Below, piece after piece: positions 6,278 through 12,537 of a stretch of DNA of 12,537 bases. The DNA is from Lentisphaeria bacterium (lineage in GTDB: Bacteria; Verrucomicrobiota; Lentisphaeria; Oligosphaerales; Oligosphaeraceae), in assembly GCA_016287975.1 (NCBI GenBank), contig JAEEXV010000417.1, forward strand, positions 1 through 12,537, given 5' to 3'. Below the pieces are notes generated by a model. The model did not search any database. It worked only from the letters and a program-made list of their open reading frames with translations, and had not been told where the DNA came from. Each line of letters begins with the position of its first letter. The stretch's first letter is position 1. A program made the position numbers and the translations under genes.

Positions 6278-8857
6278 CTATGCGCCGTTCTCCTCGACGG
6301 TGAAGGTGATCCGACCGCCCTCTGGCGCCATCGCGCCTCGGATGACGCATGCGGCCTCGCGCTCGGCGCCGAAGCGCAGCAGTTCGTCCGCCATCGGATC
6401 CTCGATCTGCTGCTCGAGGACGCGGCGCACCTCGCGCGCGCCGAACTCGGGATTGTAGGCCTTTTCGACGAGGAAGTCGTGCGCCGCCCCGTCGAGTTCC
6501 AGCGTGCATTTGCGGGTCTGGAGACGCTTGGAGATCTCCTCCAGATGCAGGTCGATGATGCGCCCGATCTCCGCCTTGCCCAGCGGGCGGAAGACCACGA
6601 TGTTGTCCAGGCGGTTCAGGAATTCCGGGCGGAAGAGTTTCTTGGCGGCCTCCATGATGCGGTCCGCCGCGCGGGCCGCGTCGTAGTCGGCGCCGCCCGC
6701 GCCCGCGAAGCCCAGCGCGGGCATCTTGCCGTAGGTCGAGGCGCCCGCGTTCGAGGTCATCACCACAATCGTGTTGCGGAAGGAGACAGTGCGACCCAGG
6801 CTGTCCGTCAACTGCCCCTCCTCCAGAATCTGAAGCAGGATGCTGGTGACATCGGGATGGGCCTTCTCCAGTTCGTCGAAGAGCACGACGCTGTAGGGGC
6901 GGCGGCGCACCTTCTCGGTCAGCTGCCCGCCCTCGTCATGCCCGACATAGCCAGGCGGCGACCCCACCAGCCGCGAGACGTTGAACTTCTCCATGTATTC
7001 GGACATGTCGATGCGGATCAAGGCGTCGATGTCGCCGAACATGAACTGGGCGAGCGTCTTGGCCAGGTAGGTCTTGCCCACGCCCGTCGGCCCCAGGAAG
7101 AGGAAACTGCCGATCGGGCGCCGCGGATCCTTGAGGTCCGCACGAGACCGCCGCAGCGCCCGCGAAATGACGCGGATCGCCTCGTCCTGCCCGACCAGCG
7201 TCTGCGTCAACTGCCGTTCCATGTTCAGCAGCCGCTCGGCCTCCTTCTCCGCCATGCGCGCGACGGGGATGCCCGTCATCGCCGCGACCACCGCGCGGAT
7301 GTCCTCGGGCTCCAGCACCATGTTGCTCCCCTCCTGCTCCTGCCGCCACTTCTCCAGCACCGCCTCCTTCTCCTCCCGCAGGCTCTTCTCGCGGTCGCGG
7401 AACCCCGCAGCCTCCTCGAAGTCCTGCCGCACGGCGGCGTCGAGTTTCTTCGCCTCGACCTCCGCGATCTGGCGGTCGTAGTCGCTCACGTCGGGACGCC
7501 GCCCCGACTGCCGAATATGCGCGCGCGCCCCCGCCTCGTCCAGCACGTCGATCGCCTTGTCGGGGAAGTAGCGCGCTGGTATGTAGCGCTCCGAAAGCGC
7601 CACTGCGGTGCGGATCGCCTCCTCCGTGTACGTCACGTGGTGGTGGCTCTCGTAGCGGGACTTCAGCCCCTCCAGAATCTGGATGGTGTCCTCCTGCGTC
7701 GGCGGATTGACCAGCACCGACTGGAAACGGCGCTCCAGCGCGGCGTCCTTCTCGATGCTCTTGCGGTATTCGTTCATCGTCGTCGCGCCGACGCACTGGA
7801 TCTCGCCGCGCGACAGCGCGGGCTTCAGGATGTTCGATGCGTCCATCGTCCCCTCCGCGCTGCCTGCGCCGACAATGGTGTGCAGTTCATCGAGGAAGAG
7901 TATGATGTTCCCCGCCTGGCGGATCTCCTCCATCACCGCCTTCATGCGCTCCTCGAACTGCCCGCGGTATTTGGTGCCCGCCACCAGCAGCGTCAGATCC
8001 AGCGCGACGACCAGCCGATCCGCCAGCAGCTCGGGGACGTCGCCCGCCACAATGGCCTGCGCCAGCCCTTCGACGATCGCCGTCTTGCCGACGCCCGCCT
8101 CGCCGATCAGCACGGGGTTGTTCTTGGTGCGGCGGCAGAGGATCTGGACGACGCGTTCGATCTCCTGCTTGCGCCCGATCACGGGGTCCAGTTTGCCGTT
8201 GCGGGCCATCGCGGTCAGATCCCGCCCGAAGGCGTGCAGTGCCGCGAGCTTGTCCCGCCCGCCTGGCGTCGCGGGCGTGGCGGCGTTCGCGGGCGCGCCG
8301 CCCGCATCCACGGGTTCTGGCGCGGGGCCTTCGGCGTCGGCGTCGGCGTTGCCCGCCTGCTGGTCCAGATCCGCATCCTCTGGCAGATAGCGGTTGTCCA
8401 GGTGCGACCGCAGCCATTTGAGGAAGTCGTCGTAGGTGAGTTCATGCTTCGTCATCACCTCGCCTGCCAGGCCGCCGCCGTCCTTGAGGATCGCCAGCAT
8501 CAGCCCGTCCACCCCGACAAAGGGGAAGCCCAGGACATTGGCCTCCAGTTTCGCGATCGACAGAATCTTCCTGGCGCGCGCCGAAAAGGGCAGATCCCCT
8601 TCGGCGGAGGTCAGTTCCAGCGCGTCGCCCTGCGCCGCCCGAATCTCCTTCGCAAGGTCGTCGGGATTGACGCCGCGCTGTTCCAGATAGAGGTGCACGA
8701 TGCCCTGCTTCAGTCCCAGGATGCCCAGCAGCAGATGCTCTGCGCCGACATGCCCCTGCCCCGCCTCGCGCGCAAGCTTCTGCGCCAGCGACACCACCTG
8801 CTGCGCCTTCACCGTAAAGTCGCGCAGCGGATTCTCATTTTCATTTTCTTTCGGCAT
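6278..8857 (-). CDS. clpC: ClpC-type AAA+ protease ATPase
   Basis: An 859-residue Hsp100 unfoldase that feeds substrates to ClpP. The double Clp N domain covers about 10-150. A low-complexity Ala/Pro/Gly/Asp linker (164-200) is unusually long; its DNA includes three tandem TCGGCG units at 8331-8348. NBD1 has Walker A GEAGVGKT (252-259) and Walker B FLDE (321-324). The middle region carries a UVR motif (about 466-500, [13 protein letters not shown]), which marks ClpC rather than ClpA or ClpB. NBD2 has GPTGVGKT (589-596) and LFDE (659-662). LGF (715-717) is in the position of the ClpP-docking loop, so the protein should act with ClpP. The ATG at 8857 has AGGAG 8 nt upstream. It is first in the run clpC, membrane protein, rfaE1, rlmI, rpoN. 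No CIRCE operator was seen upstream. No mcsA, mcsB or ctsR is nearby, unlike Gram-positive clpC operons. Confidence 0.97.
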   Translation of the reverse strand: MPKENENENPLRDFTVKAQQVVSLAQKLAREAGQGHVGAEHLLLGILGLKQGIVHLYLEQRGVNPDDLAKEIRAAQGDALELTSAEGDLPFSARARKILSIAKLEANVLGFPFVGVDGLMLAILKDGGGLAGEVMTKHELTYDDFLKWLRSHLDNRYLPEDADLDQQAGNADADAEGPAPEPVDAGGAPANAATPATPGGRDKLAALHAFGRDLTAMARNGKLDPVIGRKQEIERVVQILCRRTKNNPVLIGEAGVGKTAIVEGLAQAIVAGDVPELLADRLVVALDLTLLVAGTKYRGQFEERMKAVMEEIRQAGNIILFLDELHTIVGAGSAEGTMDASNILKPALSRGEIQCVGATTMNEYRKSIEKDAALERRFQSVLVNPPTQEDTIQILEGLKSRYESHHHVTYTEEAIRTAVALSERYIPARYFPDKAIDVLDEAGARAHIRQSGRRPDVSDYDRQIAEVEAKKLDAAVRQDFEEAAGFRDREKSLREEKEAVLEKWRQEQEGSNMVLEPEDIRAVVAAMTGIPVARMAEKEAERLLNMERQLTQTLVGQDEAIRVISRALRRSRADLKDPRRPIGSFLFLGPTGVGKTYLAKTLAQFMFGDIDALIRIDMSEYMEKFNVSRLVGSPPGYVGHDEGGQLTEKVRRRPYSVVLFDELEKAHPDVTSILLQILEEGQLTDSLGRTVSFRNTIVVMTSNAGASTYGKMPALGFAGAGGADYDAARAADRIMEAAKKLFRPEFLNRLDNIVVFRPLGKAEIGRIIDLHLEEISKRLQTRKCTLELDGAAHDFLVEKAYNPEFGAREVRRVLEQQIEDPMADELLRFGAEREAACVIRGAMAPEGGRITFTVEENGA

Positions 8858-8892
8858 GGGAAAAACTCCTACATACAGTTGCGAAACGCCCT

Positions 8893-8898
8893 AATATA
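8893..8898 (-). promoter_or_regulatory. Possible -10 element of the clpC operon
   Basis: Read on the minus strand this is TATATT within ACTATATTAGGG, about 35 nt before the clpC start, between the last upstream hairpin and the SD. It is the only AT-rich box in the gap. The -35 position 17 nt upstream (ATTCGG) is not convincing. Confidence 0.25.
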
Positions 8899-8912
8899 GT
8901 CTCTGAAATCCG

Positions 8913-8934
8913 CCCCCGAATGGCCGTTCGGGGG
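8913..8934 (-). terminator. Perfect 8-bp hairpin upstream of clpC
   Basis: CCCCCGAA (8913-8920), a 6-nt loop and TTCGGGGG (8927-8934) pair perfectly. On the minus strand it comes after the hairpin at 8945-8980, separated by a CCCCCGTTTT stretch. It may be a second-stage terminator for the amidohydrolase transcript or a leader structure for clpC. On the plus strand it is followed by AAAA only. Confidence 0.5.
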
Positions 8935-8944
8935 AAAACGGGGG

Positions 8945-8980
8945 AGACGGGGGCCCCGAGCCTGGCGGAGGCCCCCGTCT
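8945..8980 (-). terminator. Terminator-like hairpin after the amidohydrolase gene
   Basis: AGACGGGGGCC (8945-8955) pairs with GGCCCCCGTCT (8970-8980) over 11 perfect base pairs with a 14-nt loop. It lies 16 bp past the amidohydrolase stop. On the minus strand it is followed by CCCCCGTTTTC, a short T-run. The length and position fit an intrinsic terminator separating the amidohydrolase unit from clpC. Confidence 0.65.
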
Positions 8981-8996
8981 GCGGCAGTCGCCGCGC

Positions 8997-9887
8997 TCAG
9001 CCTTCCAGCCCGAGCACGCGGATGGCGTTCTCGCGGGCGACCTTCTGGAAGACGGTCTCGGAAATCTCGCCCTTGGCGCGCATGTCGAGGAGCAGGTCGA
9101 CCAGCGGGGTGTCGAGGAAGTCAGGGCAGCAGATGTCGGTGCCGAAGAAGAGGCGGTCCTGGAACTCCTCCAGGAACCTGGCGGCGTGCTCGCGGTCGCG
9201 GTTGAGGGCGTTCCAGCCCGAGCCTGCGGAGAGGTCGCCGTAGAGGTTCGGGTATTCACGCATCAACTGCGGGAGGCGGCCCTCCTTCTCGATCCTGCCC
9301 TTGGGGTAGCCGTTGCGGTCGATGATGGTGGGATTGGCGCCCATCTCCGCCCAGAAGGTCTGCGAATGCCCGAAGAACTTCAGTTTCGGGAAGCGCTTGA
9401 GCGAGACTTCCAGCTGCGGGAGCCCCTGGTCGTCGATCATCCCGTAGAGGTTGCCCAGATAGGGCGCCAGGTGGAAGGTCAGCGGCAGGCCGTTCGCCTC
9501 CGCCGCCGCGAACAGGTTCTGCATGCGGGGATCCAAAATGGGCAGGTTCGCGCAGACCTCGCCGATGCCCTTGCAGCCCTTCTCGCGGTAGTAGGCCAGA
9601 AGCTTGTCGAGCGGCGCGCGGAAGTTGTTGTACATCGTGCGGGGGTCGAGGTTGCAGAAGGGGATGAAGCGGCCTGGATACTGCGCCAGGATGCGCCACG
9701 GCTCCTCGTTCGACTGGGTGATGTAGCAGTTCTCGGGATTGACCAGCGGCAGGATCACCGCCTTCTCGATCCCCACCTCGTCATAGCGCTTCACCAGAAT
9801 GTCTGGCGTGGAAATGTACTGGCGCCCGTTGTTGGGGTTCGGGCAGCTCTTCTCCTGGATGCAGTGGCCGTGGATGTCAATGAACAT
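8997..9887 (-). CDS. Amidohydrolase-2 family metal-dependent hydrolase
   Basis: A 296-residue TIM-barrel hydrolase or decarboxylase of the Amidohydro_2 type. The metal-site residues appear in the expected order: H6 and H8 in DIHGH, E110 in GIGE, H139 in TFHLAP, H174 in FFGHSQ, and D251 in FFGTDICC. No signal peptide is visible, so it should be cytoplasmic. Substrate cannot be read from sequence; family members include hydrolases and decarboxylases of aromatic or sugar-derived acids and lactones. It is Cys-rich around the C-terminal Asp (DICC). The ATG at 9887 has AGGAG 9 nt upstream, and that SD overlaps the stop of the preceding gene (TAG 9902-9900), suggesting coupling with the GH-like protein 12 bp upstream. 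The two are likely one operon, ended by the hairpin at 8945-8980. Confidence 0.88.
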   Translation of the reverse strand: MFIDIHGHCIQEKSCPNPNNGRQYISTPDILVKRYDEVGIEKAVILPLVNPENCYITQSNEEPWRILAQYPGRFIPFCNLDPRTMYNNFRAPLDKLLAYYREKGCKGIGEVCANLPILDPRMQNLFAAAEANGLPLTFHLAPYLGNLYGMIDDQGLPQLEVSLKRFPKLKFFGHSQTFWAEMGANPTIIDRNGYPKGRIEKEGRLPQLMREYPNLYGDLSAGSGWNALNRDREHAARFLEEFQDRLFFGTDICCPDFLDTPLVDLLLDMRAKGEISETVFQKVARENAIRVLGLEG

Positions 9888-9899
9888 CGATGTCGTCTC

Positions 9900-10895
9900 C
9901 TATTTGTTTCCAATGGCATACTCCCGAATGACCGACAGGTAGTCATCGGAGTAGGTGTTGCTCTTGTTGAAGATGAACGCGGATTCCACGCCCGCCTCCG
10001 CCAGCGCCTCGAAGCGCCGACGGAACTCGGACGGCGGCAGCAGCCCCATCGAACTCTCCCGCGCCAGGCCGGAGGTGAACTTGACCGGCGTCCCCGCCAG
10101 CAGCCGCAGATGCGCGCGCAGATTGTCCACGAAGTATTCGCAGACCGTGTTGTAGTTCATCGGGATGATCTCGTCGAGCAGCCCGTCGGTCGCCCATTCC
10201 GCCCAGTCCTGCCCCTCCAGCACCGCCGGCCCCATGTCCCCGTCGATGTCCGCGCAGTTCGCGTAGTTCGAGCGCGCCGCCATCGAGAGCTTCCGCCCGA
10301 AGCGGTGCGTGACTTCCGCCACCGCAATCACCGTCGCGCGCACATGCGCGTTCATCCGCGCGGTTTCCTTGTAGATGTACCACGGCTCGTGCAGCGCCTC
10401 CTCGGGCGGCATCTCGAAGCCGTAGTAGCGACGGCGCTCGGCGCGGCACGCCTCGCAGCCGCATGGATAGTCGAGCAGGCAGCGCGCATTCGGGCCGCGG
10501 ATGAAGTCCAGTTGCAGCCCCATCAGGCGGTCGCCATACTGCGACAGCACCCGTTCGGCCGCCGCCGCCAGCTGCCGTTCGAACTCGGGATGGCAGGGGC
10601 ATGGCGCCTTCAGGACGAGGCCCTGGCGCTCCTGCATCGCCTGCAACTGCGCCTCCGTCAGCACCCGCATCGGAGGCTTTTCCATCGCGTGCTCTGGATG
10701 CAGGCGCGCCTCCACCGTCATGCCCGCCTCGGCCGCCGCCGTGCAGTACGCACCGAGATCAGGCACCTCGGGCAGGTAGATGTCGGTGCGCGAGATCCCC
10801 GCCCCCGCGAAACGCCGCAGCATCGCCGCCATTTCTGGATACGGGTTCGCCCGATCCTTCACATACCTCGCATGATCCCAGATGCTGATCTCCAT
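9900..10895 (-). CDS. GH-like TIM-barrel protein with Cys-rich insert
   Basis: A 331-residue protein resembling the GHL10/DUF187-like family of putative glycoside hydrolases. Supporting features are the strand motifs DIYLPEV (38-44), GLQLDFIRGP (126-135) and IIPMNYN (243-249), which correspond to the usual 'hLDYIRyP' and 'I.PM.Y' barrel strands, with D130 a likely catalytic or substrate-binding residue. A Cys cluster follows: PCPC (98-101) and YPCGCEAC (143-150), next to RAERRRYYG. It could bind a metal. No signal peptide is seen, so it is probably cytoplasmic, unlike most secreted GHs. The start at 10895 (MEISIWDH) is chosen because AAAAGGAG lies 10 nt upstream; an in-frame ATG at 10973 would only add a noncoding-like leader over the promoter region. 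Three of the window's roughly eight CCGG sites lie inside it. The exact activity is not assigned. Confidence 0.72.
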   Translation of the reverse strand: MEISIWDHARYVKDRANPYPEMAAMLRRFAGAGISRTDIYLPEVPDLGAYCTAAAEAGMTVEARLHPEHAMEKPPMRVLTEAQLQAMQERQGLVLKAPCPCHPEFERQLAAAAERVLSQYGDRLMGLQLDFIRGPNARCLLDYPCGCEACRAERRRYYGFEMPPEEALHEPWYIYKETARMNAHVRATVIAVAEVTHRFGRKLSMAARSNYANCADIDGDMGPAVLEGQDWAEWATDGLLDEIIPMNYNTVCEYFVDNLRAHLRLLAGTPVKFTSGLARESSMGLLPPSEFRRRFEALAEAGVESAFIFNKSNTYSDDYLSVIREYAIGNK

Positions 10896-10940
10896 TCCTT
10901 CAAGTCTCCTTTTCTCGATTCCCCCGTTGGTTGCATTAAA

Positions 10941-10983
10941 ATAATCCGCCCCGTCGGTTTTTCGCACTTGCAATGCGGATTAT
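10941..10983. promoter_or_regulatory. 9-bp inverted repeat in divergent intergenic region
   Basis: ATAATCCGC (10941-10949) and GCGGATTAT (10975-10983) are perfect inverted copies with a 25-nt spacer. They are centred between the divergent GH-like gene and the phosphatase gene and cover the only AT-rich sequence there (TATATT at 10981-10986 on plus, TTATTTTAAT on minus). A two-site operator serving both directions, or a hairpin, is plausible. No convincing -35 or -24/-12 box was found. Confidence 0.4.
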
Positions 10984-11047
10984 ATTCCATCCTGACGCAA
11001 CCGCCTGCCGATTCCAACCTTCCCTGTCGCCAAAAGGAGTGCCATCC

Positions 11048-12127
11048 ATGCTGCAACGCATCACTTTCACCCTGCTCTGCCTCGCCGCGTTCCTCGCCGC
11101 CGCCCCGCTGAAAGTCACAAGCGCCCCCGCCGACGGCGCCGAGGTCTCGCTGATGAAGCCGAACTGGCGCGAGGCCGTCGCCACCACCGCCGCCACCAAG
11201 CGCGACAAGACGGGCTACGGCCCCTATGAACTCCAGTGCCATCCCGAACCCGTCCGCTTCGCCTGGGATGGCGGCACCGCCCCCTACACCCTGGACATCG
11301 TCGCCGAGAGCGGGGACGCCCCAGGCTACATCCTCTGCGGCAACGGCCCCGCCTTCTCCGTCTTCAACCTCCATGTCGGGACCCCGTACAAATGGACGCT
11401 CTCCGACGCCAAGGGCGCCAGGATCTCAGGGCGTTTCCGCACCGCCTGGACGCCGCGCCTGATCAACCTGCCCGACCGCAACGCGATGCCGATGAACGTC
11501 CGTGACATCGGCGGCTATCCCGCCATGGGCGGCGCGCGCGTGCGCCAGGGGCTGGTCTACCGCGGCACCGAGATGACTGGCTGGAAGGTGCTTTCCCTCG
11601 CCGACATGACCCCCGCCAACCAGGAAGTCCTGGTCAAGGGCCTGAAAATCCGCACCGACCTCGACCTGCGCTATCCGAATGTCATCGCCAGGTTCAAGGC
11701 CAGCCAGATCGATCCCTCCGTCCAGTGGCTCCACTACGCGGTCAACGCCTACAAACCCTTCACGCCTGAGATGAACGCCCTCTTCCGCGACACCATCCGC
11801 GTCTTCGCCGACCGCCGCAACTATCCGATCTACGTCCACTGCTCGGGCGGCGCCGACCGCACTGGCGAAGTCTGCTTCCTCATCAGCGCGCTGATCGGCG
11901 TCGCCGACGAGGATCTCTTCCTCGACTACGAACTGACCTCGCTGGCCCGCCTGCCGCGCTCGCGCAAGATGAGTTACTTCCGCGCCTGGCTCGCCCGCGT
12001 CGCCGCCTTCTCCCCCGAAAACGGCAAGGGGCTCTCCTACCAGAAGCAGGTCGAGAACTATATGCTCGGCATCGGCGTCACCCAGAAGGAGATCGACTCC
12101 ATCCGCGCAATCCTGCTCCAGAAGTAG
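11048..12127 (+). CDS. Secreted tyrosine-protein phosphatase with N-terminal Ig/FN3-like domain
   Basis: A 359-residue protein. Residues 1-19 form a Sec signal peptide (MLQRITFTLLCLAAFLAAA) with likely cleavage after A19, and no lipobox Cys. Residues 21-135 are beta-rich (VRFAWDGGTAPYTLDI, then YKWTLSDAKGARISGRFRT) and look like an Ig/FN3-type domain. Residues 140-359 match bacterial Y_phosphatase3-type enzymes: NVRDIGG (150-156), RQGLVYRG, IRTDLDLR (201-208), and the P-loop HCSGGADRTGE with nucleophile C265 and R271 (CX5R). It should hydrolyse phosphotyrosine or related phosphoesters outside the cytoplasm. ATG 11048 is chosen because AAAAGGAG sits 8 nt upstream and the signal peptide begins exactly there; the frame is open back to 10973 but that part reads as leader. 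It is followed after 9 bp by aroE, so the two are probably cotranscribed. Confidence 0.9.
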   Translation: MLQRITFTLLCLAAFLAAAPLKVTSAPADGAEVSLMKPNWREAVATTAATKRDKTGYGPYELQCHPEPVRFAWDGGTAPYTLDIVAESGDAPGYILCGNGPAFSVFNLHVGTPYKWTLSDAKGARISGRFRTAWTPRLINLPDRNAMPMNVRDIGGYPAMGGARVRQGLVYRGTEMTGWKVLSLADMTPANQEVLVKGLKIRTDLDLRYPNVIARFKASQIDPSVQWLHYAVNAYKPFTPEMNALFRDTIRVFADRRNYPIYVHCSGGADRTGEVCFLISALIGVADEDLFLDYELTSLARLPRSRKMSYFRAWLARVAAFSPENGKGLSYQKQVENYMLGIGVTQKEIDSIRAILLQK

Positions 12128-12136
12128 CCGCCCGCC

Positions 12137-12537
12137 ATGCCCACGCTGAAGTTCGCCGTCATCGGCTTCCCCGTCCAGCACTCCCGCTCCCCAGGCATGC
12201 AGCTGGCGGGCTTCGCCGCCGCAGGCATCGACGCCTCCTACGAGCGCGTCGAGGTCGCACCAGGCACCCTCCCCGAGACCGTCGCGCGCTTCCGCGCCGA
12301 GGGCTACCGCGGCTGGAACATCACCGTCCCCTACAAGCACGACATCATCCCCCTGCTCGACGAAGTCGCAGGCCCCGAAGCACGCGCCGCCCATAGCGTC
12401 AACACCGTCGTGAACCAGGGCGGACGCCTCCTCGGCTATTCCACCGACGGCTATGGCGTCGAGCAGGCCCTCCGCCACGGCCTCGGCCTCGCCGCCCAGC
12501 CTCCGCGGCAGCTCTATCTCGGCGCGGGCGGCGCCGC
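12137..12537 (+). CDS. aroE: Shikimate dehydrogenase, N-terminal part (runs off window)
   Basis: The first 133 codons of an NADP-dependent shikimate dehydrogenase, which reduces 3-dehydroshikimate to shikimate in aromatic amino acid synthesis. The substrate domain shows IGFPVQHSRSP (9-19), NITVPYKH with catalytic K67, SVNTVV (87-92) and YSTDGYG with D104. The nucleotide-binding turn GAGGAA starts just before the window end. In the first motif the usual 'SPxiHN' is SPGMQL, so the common His-Asn pair is absent, a variation seen in some divergent AroE-like proteins. ATG 12137 lies 9 nt after the phosphatase stop and has no clear SD, so translation may depend on coupling. The frame is uninterrupted to base 12537. 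Confidence 0.93.
   Translation, partial: MPTLKFAVIGFPVQHSRSPGMQLAGFAAAGIDASYERVEVAPGTLPETVARFRAEGYRGWNITVPYKHDIIPLLDEVAGPEARAAHSVNTVVNQGGRLLGYSTDGYGVEQALRHGLGLAAQPPRQLYLGAGGA

Noticed and set aside
8331..8350. Tandem TCGGCG repeats as a regulatory or phase-variable tract
   Set aside because: There are only three hexamer units and they lie inside the flexible Ala/Asp linker of ClpC, so gain or loss keeps frame.
6479..8899. An open reading frame of about 800 codons on the plus strand opposite clpC
   Set aside because: It mirrors clpC codon by codon. The peptide is Arg/His/Gln/Leu-rich with no motifs, a common artefact opposite GC-rich genes with strong third-position bias.
10988..11018. Minus-strand CGGCAGGCGGTTGC as a -24/-12 promoter for the GH-like gene
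   Set aside because: GG and GC are 9 nt apart, one short of the invariant spacing, and the position is far from the start.
1..12537. CRISPR arrays, tRNA, rRNA, transposases or phage genes
   Set aside because: No direct-repeat array, RNA-gene hallmark or mobile-element protein motif was seen in any frame examined.

Overview
The window is a GC-rich (roughly two-thirds G+C by eye), densely coding bacterial segment. Most starts are preceded by AGGAG-type Shine-Dalgarno sites. A stand-alone RfaE-type heptose-7-phosphate kinase points to a diderm with LPS-like heptose. A UVR-containing ClpC, a sigma-54 system, a secreted tyrosine phosphatase and a Cys-rich glycoside-hydrolase-like TIM-barrel protein fit a PVC-type lineage such as Lentisphaerota or relatives. 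That placement is inference only; no marker gene here fixes the taxon.

Layout. Positions 1-285 hold no gene I can support. They carry two inverted copies of a 23-nt palindromic repeat and then an AT-richer stretch. At 286-1764 (+) lies a sigma-54 enhancer-binding protein with an unusual N-terminal domain that looks like a DHH phosphoesterase stripped of its metal ligands. It converges, 28 bp apart, on a five-gene minus-strand run read from 8857 down to 1793: clpC, a one-TM protein with an FHA-like N-terminus, rfaE1-type heptose kinase, rlmI and rpoN. Gaps in this run are only 2, 16, 4 and 14 bp, so it is probably one operon. Upstream of clpC, 8858-8996 holds two strong hairpins. Beyond them a minus-strand pair (10895 to 8997) encodes a GH-like TIM-barrel protein and a metal-dependent amidohydrolase. 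From a divergent intergenic region (10896-11047) with a 9-bp inverted repeat, a plus-strand pair starts: a secreted tyrosine phosphatase and aroE, which is cut by the window end.

How the genes work together. rpoN and a probable activator of its holoenzyme sit tail to tail, so the specialised sigma factor and one of its switches are linked. ClpC is translationally coupled to a small membrane protein that could position or feed the unfoldase. The rest of that operon is envelope (heptose) and ribosome (23S rRNA methylation) housekeeping. The GH-like protein plus amidohydrolase looks like a small catabolic unit of unknown substrate.

The strongest whole-window signal is compositional: CCGG is nearly absent. 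I found about eight copies where on the order of a hundred would be expected, and synonymous codons appear chosen to avoid it (ACT-GGC, CCA-GGC, GCA-GGC). Three of the eight lie within about 160 bp of the GH-like gene.
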